Source: Monarcha castaneiventris obscurior (taxonomy: Eukaryota > Chordata > Aves > Passeriformes > Monarchidae). Taken from it: a stretch of DNA of 64,000 bases. A program made the translations under genes and the position numbers. Shown here piece after piece: positions 33,801 through 45,965 of the stretch. The stretch's first letter is position 1, and each line of letters starts with the position of its first letter. The notes under the pieces are model-generated. The model saw only the letters and a list, made by a program, of their open reading frames with translations. It was not told where the DNA came from and did not search any database. The stretch lies in assembly GCA_026261815.1 (NCBI GenBank), contig JAMPIT010000894.1:55790147-55854146 (forward strand), in the 5' to 3' direction.

Positions 33801-36352
33801 AGAAGCATACTGATTTCAGTGCTTTTTATATCAGCAATTCAGTTTCAATACACATTTGTATCAGCCTTGATGAGGCTGGTTTGAAATATCTGTATGTCTC
33901 ATCCAAGTCTAGTCAGTGACAAAATAGCACAATTTCTTTTTTGTCTGCTCTCCCCTATTTATTAAGGAGTTTGTCTAAACAGCTGTTTCACCATATTTAT
34001 ATAATTAAGAATTATCTACTCCATCACCCTTTTCTTCCCTCTTGTAATTGTACCACTTGTACTACTCCTAAAGTGGCCTGTGGTTTCTCTTCACAAAGTT
34101 TATAGAGATACTCAAAGATGAAACTTATTAATGTCATAAACTGCAAGTTTTTAGTGCTTCCTTTCTGCAACTTGTGCATTCTAATAGCACATATTCCCTT
34201 TGTGTTTTGAGAAAAGACAACATATTAAATCAAACTCCCGACTTTGGAACTTGATAATGTCCCCAAATCACTATTTGTCCTGAACTGCTCCCTCCAAGCA
34301 AAACAAACCCTGCCTGAATGAAATAATTTTTCTTGTCTTGCCTGGGATAACAGCATTTATTACTGTGTACACTGCCACCCTGGCAGGCTTGCAGGAGCAT
34401 TTGTGTGACAACTCCTAAAGCACTTACCATGCAATACTTTACAAGAGGCTATTTGAGCTGTACTTGTGCTTCTGACATTCCTGTTAGCACCTAAGTGCTC
34501 CCTGAAATTTTCAGAATATTTAATAGTGGGAAAAGGTTATTTGGTCCTGGGGAATTTAGGAGGTCTACATGTGACAGGGAAGCATGAAAGCAGGTTATCT
34601 ATGAGCAACTGGTAAATGGGGGCGTCATTTCCCCTACCTGCTATTTTTCCTATTTGGGCTCAAGGATACAAGACACTGGCTACTTCAATAATATTGGATT
34701 TACAAAGACAAGAGGCGACTTCTCTCTATATATAAACATATGTGATTGACTTGTTAAAAAACAATTACCCATGGGCAGTGGTTCTTAACCAAAACCAGGA
34801 CACATTAGCAGTCACAGCTGACACAAAAACATAAGAGTTAAATCTTGTTAAGTTCAAAGTAGTTAAGAACACCTGCCTTGCCTTAAACACTCTCAAACTC
34901 TCTTTTAGCAGTAACTCTAAAGAATGGGTTCTTCATTCCACAGATAGAAATGCATGAAAGGAAAAAAGACGTTAAGAATAGGTGGATTCAAATGCAGGGA
35001 AAACAGATTCAAATTAGGTTGTGAACACCTCATTCCAAGCACACCAGGAAAGCTCTCTGAGAGAGACATGAAACCAACACACAGATTTCCTTTCACATTT
35101 GAAGCTGATCAAAGCTAACTGTACAAAGCTCTATGTAATCTAAGTGCCAGAAGATTAAACAACATCCAGAACAAAAGGAAACACTTTTTTTCCTGAGCCA
35201 CTTTGTCTGACCAGAACATTATTTCATCAGGCCTTTTTCCATCTTCTAGTTCAATCACATCATCACCAGAGTAACTACCTGAAGCTGTGCCTTCATGGCA
35301 GCCTGAAGAGACTGATGCCCTTTTTACAGCTCAGCTGCAAATCATGCATCTAAGACAGCTTTATGATTAGGTGTGAGGGAACGAGGAGGAAAGACAACTA
35401 ATATATCCATATTTTAATATGGATCTGAGGTACCTAATGATAGCAACACGTTGATTTGAACAGCTACTCGCTTCAATCTTCTAATTTACTGGCTAATGGA
35501 AGAACTAATTTATTTTATGCAAAAATTCAAAGGAAAGTTCAAGCAGACAGCCTGAGAAGCATTCTATAAAAAGATACCTACTTTCAAATGATTGACACTG
35601 CTGCAGCTATCTGCAAGGCATTTCCAACAGATATTGATTTTGTTGATGTGAAATTCATAGATAAATATTGCTCCACAGAACACCCTGTTTACAGAATTTT
35701 CTATGAGACTAAGAAGAAAAAACTTTTTTGATCAAGTAAATGACTTAGGAACAAATGTTGCTTTGGAAAAACTGAGAAAATTTTTTTCCTGTGTCTGCCA
35801 GTTTAATGAAAGCATGGAACTGATCAGTGAAATATGCATAAAGTAAACGCATTTTCAGGGAAAGTGAAGATGAACAGTGATTCCCCCCCCCCCCCCCATA
35901 GAAGATGAAAGCTAAGATATCCCAAAATTCGGGGGGAGAGGGGGGGAACGAAGGGATGAAAATACAAATTTAAATTGAGTATTTGTTTCTGGGTTTTTAT
36001 TTGTTTGGTGTTTGCTTTGGTTTTTTGAAGATGAAAAGGAGGCACTTCCTCCATCTCGACAAAGATGTCGGGTTTATGTGGATGTGCCAGTATTTTTTTC
36101 TGTCAGAAGGAGGGAGAGGTGATGCACACTAAGGCCTCATCATTTCACTCAGAAATATGACAAATCCAGAGCTCCTAAGATCACAACTTTTTCCTGCAGC
36201 CTCAGTGCAGGCAGAAAACTGGGAGCACAACTAATTGCTCCCTTTCATAGGAAAAGATATAAATTTTAGCACTTTTAAGGGATAGGGCCTAAAAAATGAA
36301 ATTTCAAAAGAAGTATAGGAGTATTTGATACAAAAAGATAATCTTCCTTTTC
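30815..36352. other. Noncoding stretch with homopolymers, no gene seen
   Basis: About 5.5 kb. It includes a T-run near 33753-33770, a 9-bp-stem palindrome at 35405-35424, and a C15 run at 35883-35897 facing a G-rich block at 35931-35946. Two overlapping minus-strand frames at 32262-32758 (88 and 97 codons) have no recognised domain and are probably chance. Confidence 0.5.
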
Positions 36353-36379
36353 TTTTTTTTTTTTTTTTTTTTTTTTTTT
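36353..36379 (+). repeat. Poly-T run (27 nt)
   Basis: A long uninterrupted T run that directly abuts the CpG-rich block. On the minus strand it would be a poly(A) tail, so the adjoining GC-rich sequence could be a retrocopy inserted in minus orientation. I found no clear AATAAA at the expected distance and no target duplication. Confidence 0.8.
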
Positions 36380-36965
36380 GTTTTTGGAACCGGTGGAGTG
36401 GAACATCACTACGTTATTAGGGGGACGAGCTGTAATCAGCCGCCGGGCTAGGCCGTGTCCCTGTGAGGGGAGGCACGGCCCGGCCCCACGGGCTCGGGTG
36501 GCAGCACCTCGGAAATAACATTTAAAAAGCGGCACCAAAGGGTGAGGGACACGTGTGCCAAGTGGCCGTGGCACCGGACCGTCGGAGGAGCCGGAGGCGA
36601 AGGGACAAGGCGTGATTCAGCAGGGATTTCCCGGTGGACAGCGCTGGGAGAGCCTGAAGGAGGAGCTGCCGAGACGAAGCGCCGTGGTTCCCACGCCGCC
36701 TCCACTGCTCGGGAGGGAAAGTAATGCTTTAATCTGTCTTTTACCTCACCATACAAGCCTATTTTCATCGGAAATACCTTAACCTCCCCAAGCTGAGCCT
36801 GTTTTGCCCACGACAGAAATGGGTGCATTCTCTCCCTGTCCTTATTTTGACCCAGAAGCTTTTCCCCATCGTTTCTCTCCCTGTTCTGCTGAGGAGGAGG
36901 GTGAGAGAGCAGCGGGGTGGACGCCGGGCAGCCGGCCAAGGATGCTCTCCGCACACAGACTGCAC
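36380..36965. promoter_or_regulatory. CpG-rich island, candidate promoter or first exon
   Basis: An abrupt block of high GC and many CpG dinucleotides (especially 36380-36720 and 36895-36960) within AT-rich DNA. Donor-like sequences occur on both strands: AAAGGGTGAGG near 36537 on the plus strand, and GGTGAGGTAAAAG read on the minus strand near 36745. A minus-strand frame of 186 codons (36448-37008) crosses it, but such frames are common in GC-rich DNA and it has no recognised domain. It may be a promoter with a 5' exon, possibly bidirectional. The alternative is a GC-rich retrocopy, given the flanking poly-T. Confidence 0.45.
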
Positions 36966-39900
36966 TTGTGCTTCGGATAAAAAGGAACCTTAAATCCATA
37001 GGAAGCAAAAAATTTAACAGAAAAGAGCTTAAATGCTAACAACAGTGGGAGAGCTGTCTGCCTGCAGACAAGCATGACCCCAAATAACCTGATCATTCCC
37101 ACTGCTCTCAGGCACGACCCATTTAAGTGTCCATCTCACACATTGCTTAAAAATGACGCTGTTCCAGCAGCAGGGCTTCCAAAAAACTTTGTGAGGTTTT
37201 TATTTTTTGGGTTTTTTTTTTTAAAAATAGTTTATCTTTGTCAGGAAGGCTACAAAGTCACAGCCTCTACGAGTAAAGAAACGTATGAGTGTTCCCTCCT
37301 GAGCAAACTTCATTTTATCATCTGTACTATGTTTTTTAAAAATGGAAATTTAATCAACATTCAGAATGATATGCTGATAATTTGTGAGAGCTCTAATTAA
37401 AAGCAGTGGCTTACATTTTATTTGTTCTGTTTGTGATTTTTCCCCTCACAAAAAAAGAGATCCATGTTAAAAATACAGTCCAGGTACCTCCTTTTGTTCA
37501 GTTTGCTTTCTTAAGACTGTCTAAACAGTATTTTATGTAATATTATAGTTGTTATCTACATAACTACACTTTATTATTTCAAAGCACTTAACATTTGTCT
37601 TGCTTTAGAATCCGGTGCTGAAGCTCCCACTGATATCTCTATCAGCAGAGCTAGGACAGGGCTAGTCAAGGTTTGAAATATCTATTCTTACTCATCCAGA
37701 AGTTAATTTTCTGCCATGGCGTACAGCAATTAAAATTGACAAGAGAAATATCTGTTCTAAAGGATGAATTAATAAGTCCATTAGCCCTGATTTAATTCCA
37801 GTGGGAGTGACCACTGTCTCTCTTCTTTGAAAGGCAGCAACAAGCTGAGCAGGAGGTAGGAATGCCTCACCCAGCTGTGGAACTCTGGACACACGGACAC
37901 GGAACAGCCTCCAGAGCTGCCACTTTGGGACAATTTTAACACACACCCAAAGCTGTTAAGAACAATTTGGACTGAAAGTCACTGACCCTGAAAGTTAGGT
38001 GCGTGATTAATTTTATTGCCAGTTATTGCATTTTAAAGTAATGTTATTAAGATGAAATTGCACCTAAAATGAGGCACCTGTGCAAGTCTGAAGACCTGGA
38101 TGCTGCCCAGAAGAGAAAAGTATTTTTCCTTTGTTCCTCACTATACATAACTCAGACAAAAAGACAATTCCTCTGAGGAAAAAAAAAGTAATCCAGCTCC
38201 CTTTATAGGCACAGCCCTTTATTAAAAATGTAAATTGAAACTCAACTGCCCATGTAACCTTTACCTCTCACTACTAAAGTATCTGTTAAGCTACTGTCTG
38301 ATGGAATAAGCAAAAGGCTTGCTTCTCATTTACTGGGTGACTGAGTAGCAGTGCACACACTTTCAGTCATTATAACTGCAACATTGGGGGTTTTGTTATT
38401 GTTGTTGTTTTGTTGATTTTTTTAAATCAATGCAGAATGATAGATCTACCAGACACATTAGAGAGCAAACTCTATTAAAGTAATGCTTGCATGACCGTTT
38501 CAAACTTAACTGTAATTAATTGACTGTATTATACTTCCATAGAATGACAGCATGAATAAAATATAGAGTGTTCTTCTCATGCAGTTCTTTAAAAAAAAAC
38601 TATCACACAGCAACGGAAGTATCAGGTTTCAGAGTCATGCTCAAAGCTTGGAATATTCCTCTTAGAGGTAGCATGGTCCTCAGGAGTTTATTCCCTATAA
38701 AATGCAAACGCAAGAAATAAAACACAGCATCAGTTCTTTAGTTTATGTATTTAGGCTTGAGGTTATGCTGTCCCTGGGCAATGATCATGTTTCATTCTGC
38801 ACAGACTGGCAAAATAACACAAGCTTATGTATTTGATTTGATGTTTTAATGGATAATTAATCCAGATCAGATGGTTTAAAGCAAGGAACACTTATTTCAG
38901 CAATGTACTTGATCTGTTGACAAGACATTATTCTAACTACACTTCCTTGGAAGAAAGTCAGCCTGCAATGCTCACACATAAAAAAATCCAAACTTTCTGC
39001 CTACAAAGTTGCATTTTACCTTCCAATTTTTAAATATTGGCTCTGAAGTGTTATTACACAGATGAATATATTAGCTAAATTTATCACAAAGCAAATCTTA
39101 CAAACACTAAAAGACCTGAAGCACATTGCTAGTATGAAGATGCTATAAAAAATAAACTGTATTTTTGAAGAAAAATGTTTTCTTGTTTTATTTTTTACAA
39201 ATTTGCAAAAGAATGTGCCTGCATAGCATGATTTGGGGATGGAAAAACTATGAAATAGAATTCTTTTCTTTTTCATCAATAACACATAAATTGATGCTAG
39301 AAGCATATTCTTTAAAGGGTGATCATAATGGTAGCAAAGATGTTTTGATTAAAGGGGTTGGGATTTAATCCACTGGAGATAGGCAAAGCTAACACACGCT
39401 GTATTGGACACTTCACATGATGGCTTATTAGGGTGGGGATAAAACAGTGAGAAAAAGGCAAAGCAATTAATTTGCAGTCAACTTGTCTTTGCTCATATGC
39501 ATCTGTGAAAGGAAGGAGCACAAAGGAGGAGGGCAGACATTCAGAGACAGTTACTGCGTGTGAAAGAGCCCTGGGAAACAGACTCTCCTCATTGTCAGCA
39601 GAGCTCCTACTGCAAGAGAACTTTCCTCCTTGGCTGGCTTCCTCTAGATGAAAACATGACAAGAAGTGGATAAATGCGTACAAATGATGTTTGAAATCAG
39701 TGAATTCAAGCCATTCTCTGTAGGATGTCAGGGAGGGGCGGGAAAAAAAGCAAAAACTGTAGCATTTATCCATTTTAAAAGTAGGATGTTGTGACCTATT
39801 CAAACAATAAAACAAGAATAGAGGGGATAAATTGCCAGTTTGTCTACATGAAATAAATGTCAGCTTAGATTCAGAATCACTAACAGTCAATGCTGTAAGG

Positions 39901-42159
39901 GTGTTTCTTGAAATAACTAAAAGTTGTTTCACAATATGACAGTGCTTTTGAATTAAAAGGTTTGAGATTCTTATGTGTTTCCTTTATGCATCTAGAAGGT
40001 TTTCAGTTACCAACTATCTTCATGTTGTCAGCATGATCAGAATATGAGCACTACTCAAAGTTCAAAAGCACAAGGAGGCTTTCTAAGAGATTGTTGGGTT
40101 TTTCTTTTGTTCCACATTTGGAACTCTGTATCTTAATAGAGCTCACTTGCCTCTAGTATCTTCTAAACCCCTGAAGTTTTTCACAGCCTAAAAGGACTTC
40201 TGTACATAAAGTAGTATTCAGAAAACAGTGGAATTGAAAAAAAAAATCCTTGAAAACACACAGAAAAAAACAATCCTCCAAGAAATCATGAAAGCATGTT
40301 CCTTTGCCATCTCACCCCACCTAAAAGCCCCAACAACATGATAAATATCAATCCTCAAACATTCCTGAGGTATCTTATTTCAGACATTTTTCCCCCACAG
40401 TTTCTTAAGAAATAGCAAGTATCATGAACACAGTTTGGATTGCTTATTAAGATAGGTTCGTTCAACATTTAACAGTTACTATCTCACAATGTTTATTCAA
40501 GGACTACTGTAGAAGAGAGATCATTCTGATTTCTCCTCGCTTCAGTCAGTGTTATTTTGTTGAAAAAGTTCGCTATGAAAAACAGCACAACATTGACGAG
40601 ATTTTGGATTTGCTAGTTCTGCCTCCAGGAAAAGACATTGTGTTAGAAAACATGCCTCCCATCAGTTAATGTGCTTGTGTCAGGGAAAGTCAATTATGAT
40701 TCTGAAAGAGCATTTGCAGTGTGTTACACTCAAACATGCAAAACCATCTCGAAGGCTTTTAAGGCTGACTTGTTTCTCTGTTACTATTCACATTTAGCAA
40801 CTTGTTCATTAGCATGCTGTCTGAGGGGGTACATTTTCCCTGAAAAAACGGGCTAAAGGGTGTTCCTAATATATATGCTCTACACAAAGAACACCCTCAT
40901 GGAAAAAGATGCAATGTGAAAGTAATTCCCTGCTTCCCCTTAGGAATGTAGAGCATCCTGCCTTTTATGCCTGTATAACATATTTGCTATTTTTTACCCT
41001 CCTTTGTAATATATTTAAGAATCGATACATGGAAACAACATCACAGGGTTTTCAACACTTAGAAAGAAGAGGGCTAAGTTTTCACAGGTAATAAAGCAAC
41101 CAGCTTCAGGCATGTAAAGGAACTCTTTTTCGTCTAAGCAAATATGTTCAGCTATTGTTTCCAAACCTTTGTGTTTCTTCAAATGTATTGAGCTTCAAGT
41201 CTAAATCTCACTTTGATGTCACTGCTTCTCGCAACTTCAGTGCCAACAGTGTCTTCATGCCAGATCAGAAATTAAGAGAGAAAACCACAGTAGTGGCTGG
41301 GGAAGTCCTGTTTATGAACTGCTCCTGAAATGCCTGGCAACCGAGACAGAAGTAGTCAGTCTCACAATTTCACAGAGGAAGAAGGTAGCCAGAAACTGTG
41401 AAAAATAAAAGAAAAGGAACTCTTCCATGGCAGCTGAGGATACTGTCAATATTTTGGCCTCTAAGGTGGAAGTCTGAATCCTGTCCTTCCTGTTGCAAAA
41501 CAGCTGCACAGCTGTTTTGGAGACAGCCCTGGCAAATTAAGGTGTTAGTCCCCACCAGCAGTTAAGCTACCACAGGAGATTACATTGAAGACAGCCAGGT
41601 TATTTTAAATTGACACTTAAGGTATTCTGTGCTCATCTGTTTTGGTTTTGAATCAAAACAGATTGAAAACATTCAAAGAATCTGTTAACAGCAATTTGGC
41701 TGCTTAGAGAGCAGAATCCAGTAGCAGAAATGAAAAATTGTTCCAACTATAATTTGAACAAAATTCTGTGAGCCTTCAGAAATGGAAAATAAAGACTAGC
41801 ATGCTGAGAGGAAATTTTCCTAATATCAACACTCTGAGCAAGGCGTGTAGTTTTACTGGAAAGGAAAATACACAGGAGAAGATAATTTCTGCAGTCCCAA
41901 CTCGCTTAAGACACTTTACTTAATGATGACAAAGGCCTCTCTGACATTCTGAGATTGCATCCTAGAAATCCCTCCTAAGTCTGGTCACCACAGATCAGAC
42001 TTACCTTTAAGTGAGAGCAGTGTCACTCTTTTACTAAAGGCATTGTCAGAGAAAATCTGTTGACTCTCTATTTTAAATGCAGTAGCAGGGAGCTATTCAA
42101 GATGTGCAAGATATGATCTGGTTGTCTCTATTGTCCTAGTGGAATAGGACTAAAGGATA
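36966..42159. other. Noncoding stretch, no gene seen
   Basis: About 5.2 kb, AT-rich. The longest open frame is 206 codons on the minus strand (39312-39932). It shows no domain, no biased composition and no conserved context, and I treat it as chance. A candidate conserved noncoding block at 37985-38100 is listed separately. Confidence 0.5.
37985..38100. other. Candidate conserved noncoding element
   Basis: A dense cluster of homeodomain-like AT motifs (GATTAATTTTATTG, GTTATTGCATTTT, ATGTTATTAAG) bracketed by an 8-bp inverted repeat, TTAGGTGC (37995-38002) and GCACCTAA (38060-38067). The make-up resembles vertebrate enhancer cores. Conservation cannot be judged from one genome. Confidence 0.2.
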
Positions 42160-42360
42160 ACTCAGGTTAGAGAGGACCTCAGGAGATCTCACAGAGTAAG
42201 GCCAGCTAGGAGATCAGATCTGGCTGCCCAGCACTTTCTCCTGTTGGAACTTTAAAAACTCCAGAGATGGAGACCACACAACCTCCCCAAACAATGCCTT
42301 TCAGTGCTTTCCTAGAATCCTTGTGAAGAAGTTGTGTCCTTATGTCCAGTGCCTGTACTC
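42160..42360 (-). mobile_element. CR1 LINE fragment, minus strand
   Basis: Resembles the reverse complement of CR1 3' sequence: CAGGTTAGAGAGGACCTC, CCAGAGATGGAGACC followed by ACACAACCTCC, and GAAGAAGTTGTGTCC followed by TTATGTCCAGT. It is diverged, with small deletions, and no tail octamer is visible at its left end. It does not code for protein. Confidence 0.65.
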
Positions 42361-45300
42361 AAGGAGTGTTCAGAATTCCTGCAGATGCCTCACTCAGTAG
42401 CAGCATTGCAGAGTTCTTGCAGAGTCGGCACTCTGCAGCACAGGGCTCATTTCAGCCTTATTCTGTGAGATATTGCCATTAGCATAAAGCAGCCTTTAAA
42501 TATCCTTTGTTCACAGCTCAAAATCTATGCTCCAAGATGGAGTAAATTATCCAGGCATACTGAGAAGGACCAATTTCACAACTTATAGATTCTTTATGAC
42601 AAGGGTACAGAATTTACAAATTTGCCTTAGGCTACACCTGACGCAAATGTGTGGGTAGAAATGTTATTTAGGTACTTAAAATAGGGAGTTCAAGCAAAAG
42701 CATGCCACCTCACAGGAGTCTTTCTTGCATCCTTTCTCAGCATTTTGTCTAAATGGAATGTTTTCTCCTTTAATGTTCATGCTTTTTACATAGAGCTTCT
42801 TCGATATAACGGACACTGATGAGGATGGAAAATGATAATATTTTATTTGCTCATTGTACAGAGAGGGAAAATGCTTTCAAGGCTTGTAAGTACTACTCAC
42901 ATTTTACAAGGAAAGATTTAAAATCTTTAGAGAGATTACATGATTTCCCAAAGTCTCCTAGTGAGATAATGGTTGAAACAAGAACAGAACTATATTACTT
43001 CATCCAGTATACCCAGTTCTAACCTAACCCCTGATTTAATTCATCTCATCTAATGTTAGATATTAAAAGTTAACAGGCTCAGAGAGTAATGATCAAGTTC
43101 CTGGAACAGAGTCCAATGAAGATGACTTACTACATAGAAACCATTCCTGGATGAGGAAGGCTCTGAGACACGAAGGGTTGGGAGACAAGGAGATGATTCA
43201 GGTGAAGCATCATCAATGTTTCCATTCTTCCCTGGCCTCCTCTGGAGGTTGCTGGGCAGCAAACACCAGGTGAGATGATCTTTTTTATAATCTACCTTCA
43301 GTCTGTGTGCTAATCAGCATAGAGTATTTGATAAATCACTAAGTCACCAATAGAGGAGAGAGTGCTGTAGAAATATCATGATGGGAACATTTGGCTGTTG
43401 GGAGATTGCAAGAGGCCAGCTGTTTAAAGGGTTTTGCCTGAGATTCCTAGACTTTTGGAGTTACTATAACAACACACCAGCACCACCTAAAAAATGTTTT
43501 CCCTCCTTTCTTCCTTATAAATGCACAAGACTAAAGTGTTTTAGAAAATCTGATCTAATTGAGGAACCTCTGAGCAAAGAATAATGTTGACCAAAGCTGG
43601 CACAAGTTGGCAGTCTCACAGACAGGGCTGTATTGCACTGCTTGGTCACTTAATTTTCATAAAAGGGTTTTAGCCTTGCATCCAATTTCCCAGGATCCTC
43701 AACAGCAGTGGAGGTTTCTACCTAGATACAGAGCAATTCACTGATGGACAGCTTTGGACAGTGAAGAAATAGCATCTTCATTCAGCAGCACTGGGAAAGC
43801 TTGGAGCCAAGAATGGCCCAGAATAACAACTCCATCGGGACAGGATTTGCATATTAACGAGGGTGGGTGCAGTGGCTTTGCCTTCAGAGCAGTTTTGGCC
43901 TCTGAGGAACAGGGTGTTACTCTACACACCTGATTACATGTGGGTTGTATCAGCGTGCCAGAGATAGCAATGTTCTGCTGTTTAGGGAAACCAAGATGCT
44001 ACTGAATATTTAATGTGATTATTTTATGGTCTTTTAAACACAATATTCCAACAAATAGCCTGGCTGATCCTACTGGAAATGGGAGAGGAAAGACATGAGA
44101 GGCTGCCTGCGTTATTAAACTGCTCTGGAAGCTGCAATGAATTGTCAGAATACAAACAGTATTTACCTTCTTCCTAGCCCTTCTCTAATATCCAGTCTCA
44201 GCTATACATTTGTTTAAGCTCCATGGCTTGGTTCTGATGACAGGCACATAATTCATATAGATGGAAGAAGCCACACTTCTGGAGTAGGCACAGTGCTGAC
44301 CTTTCCCTGTGATAGTTAATTCTTATACTTGTGAGTCTTACTTGTTATTTTCTACTGTCCTAACCTATTGACCAGAAAGAACTTCCACATAGTCTATACA
44401 GATAAATCAACTGATGCTTTAAGGGGGAGTTTGCTGCAATATTATTTTATAACAGAAACCTCTAACTGCTCTTAGTACAGTTTAGGACTGAGGCTAATCA
44501 GTTAAGAAAGAGAGAAGGGAAGAAAGAGGCTATAAAATAAGATATATTACTAAAACTCACTGTAAAGTTCTTGTGTTTACTTAAAAAAAAAATACACTGC
44601 ACTTGTCTCCTGCCAGATACCAATCTACCCTCGGAACTGAAAAATACGTTTTTGAGACATCTTATTTGATGTTTTAGTGGCTGTGTTATATATTCAGAGC
44701 AGGTAGTCTGAAGCAAAGAACAAAGGCTGCGTAATTTGAACTTTAACTCATACTTCACAGGTCGATGCCTCACTCAGCCTGCAAAAAAAGCAATTATTGC
44801 ACTTGAGCTAACAATGTTATAAAAGGGGGTCAGTGACACACCATTTCATTGGCAAAAATATGTGCAATAAAAAAAATTAAACTAAAAATAATTAGTTTTC
44901 TTAAAAGCACCATAATTTCACCCCCCCCTCCCCGACTGGAGAACTGTTCAAAAGCTTAAAGGAACACACTGACAGGACATTAGCTGCTTGAAATCTTACC
45001 CTGAAGTAATTCTGAATACAGTTATGATTGAGACCTTTTTCTATTTTGATTTAAATACCAGATTTTTCCCTCTATGTTGCTAGTTAGATGCTTTCTTGAC
45101 AAAAAATGTTAAACAATGACAGTTTCAAAACAAATAGGGTGATCTATTCCTAAGTAATGTTAATTTAAAGTAATCTGATCCACTTTTGGCAGCTTCTGTT
45201 TTTAACAGTGGCTGCTTTCATTCTTGGAAACAATTCCTTTTGGAACAGGTAAATTGCTCCAGTGAGTGACAAGTTAGTCCTCTTACTGCGAGACTGGAAG

Positions 45301-45844
45301 CTGTTCCTTCCATCAAAAGTAAGCTGGTTGGAAATAACAGATTTTATGCTTCACCAGGTTTGGTCTTGCCTGAATACAAGAGGACATTATCTCCCTGCCT
45401 GCCACAGCTATGGAGAAAGGGGAAAAGGCCCTATGTGACTGACGTACAAAGTGCTCAGCCAGAACCTGCTGCTTAACGAGGGGGACAGGGAAAGGACAGA
45501 AATCTCCTTTCAACCACCCCTGCTTGCTGTGGAGGCAACTACTCCAAAATACAGCACAGAATTTGGTTCTTGATACAAGTAATCATCCCCCAGCTGGTCC
45601 CATGGGACATTATTTTCCTTGAAGTCCTTGAATTGAAGGACGTACTAGAAATGTTTATGGATTGTGGCAATATTTGACCGAATGTAAGATGAGGGAAAAA
45701 ATTCTCACTCACTACTCCCCAGCTCACTCTCATTTTGCATTTTCACCTGTTAATCAAAGTGAGGATCAAAACACTTAATTGAAGCCTTTGAACAAAAATC
45801 AACTTGTAACCCAAGGCATTTGCTCATGCTTACCCAGGTCTGCC

Positions 45845-45965
45845 CCAGCCTCCCATAAAGCACTGCTTTATTTATCAGGACAGACTAATTAGCTGCTTGT
45901 GCTGTGTTCAGCTTTGAGCAAAGCAAAGAAGCTGGAGAACTGCTAAAGACACATTGCTGCAAATG
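45845..45965. other. Candidate conserved noncoding element
   Basis: A stretch rich in regulatory-looking motifs: GCTTTATTTATCAGG, GACTAATTAGCTGC, TTTGAGCAAAGCAAAG and CATTGCTGCAAATGG. Composition is more complex than the surrounding AT-rich DNA. The call is by pattern only. Confidence 0.15.

Noticed and set aside
35405..35424. Palindrome ATCCATATT-TT-AATATGGAT
   Set aside because: A perfect 9-bp stem, but in AT-rich sequence and with no accompanying regulatory or RNA context.
36448..37008. 186-codon minus-strand frame across the CpG island
   Set aside because: High GC lowers stop-codon frequency, so a long frame is expected. There is no domain. Kept only as a possible 5' exon region, not as a gene.
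39312..39932. 206-codon minus-strand frame in AT-rich DNA
   Set aside because: No recognisable domain, no codon or compositional bias, no splice or Kozak support. One such frame in ~49 kb on two strands is expected by chance.
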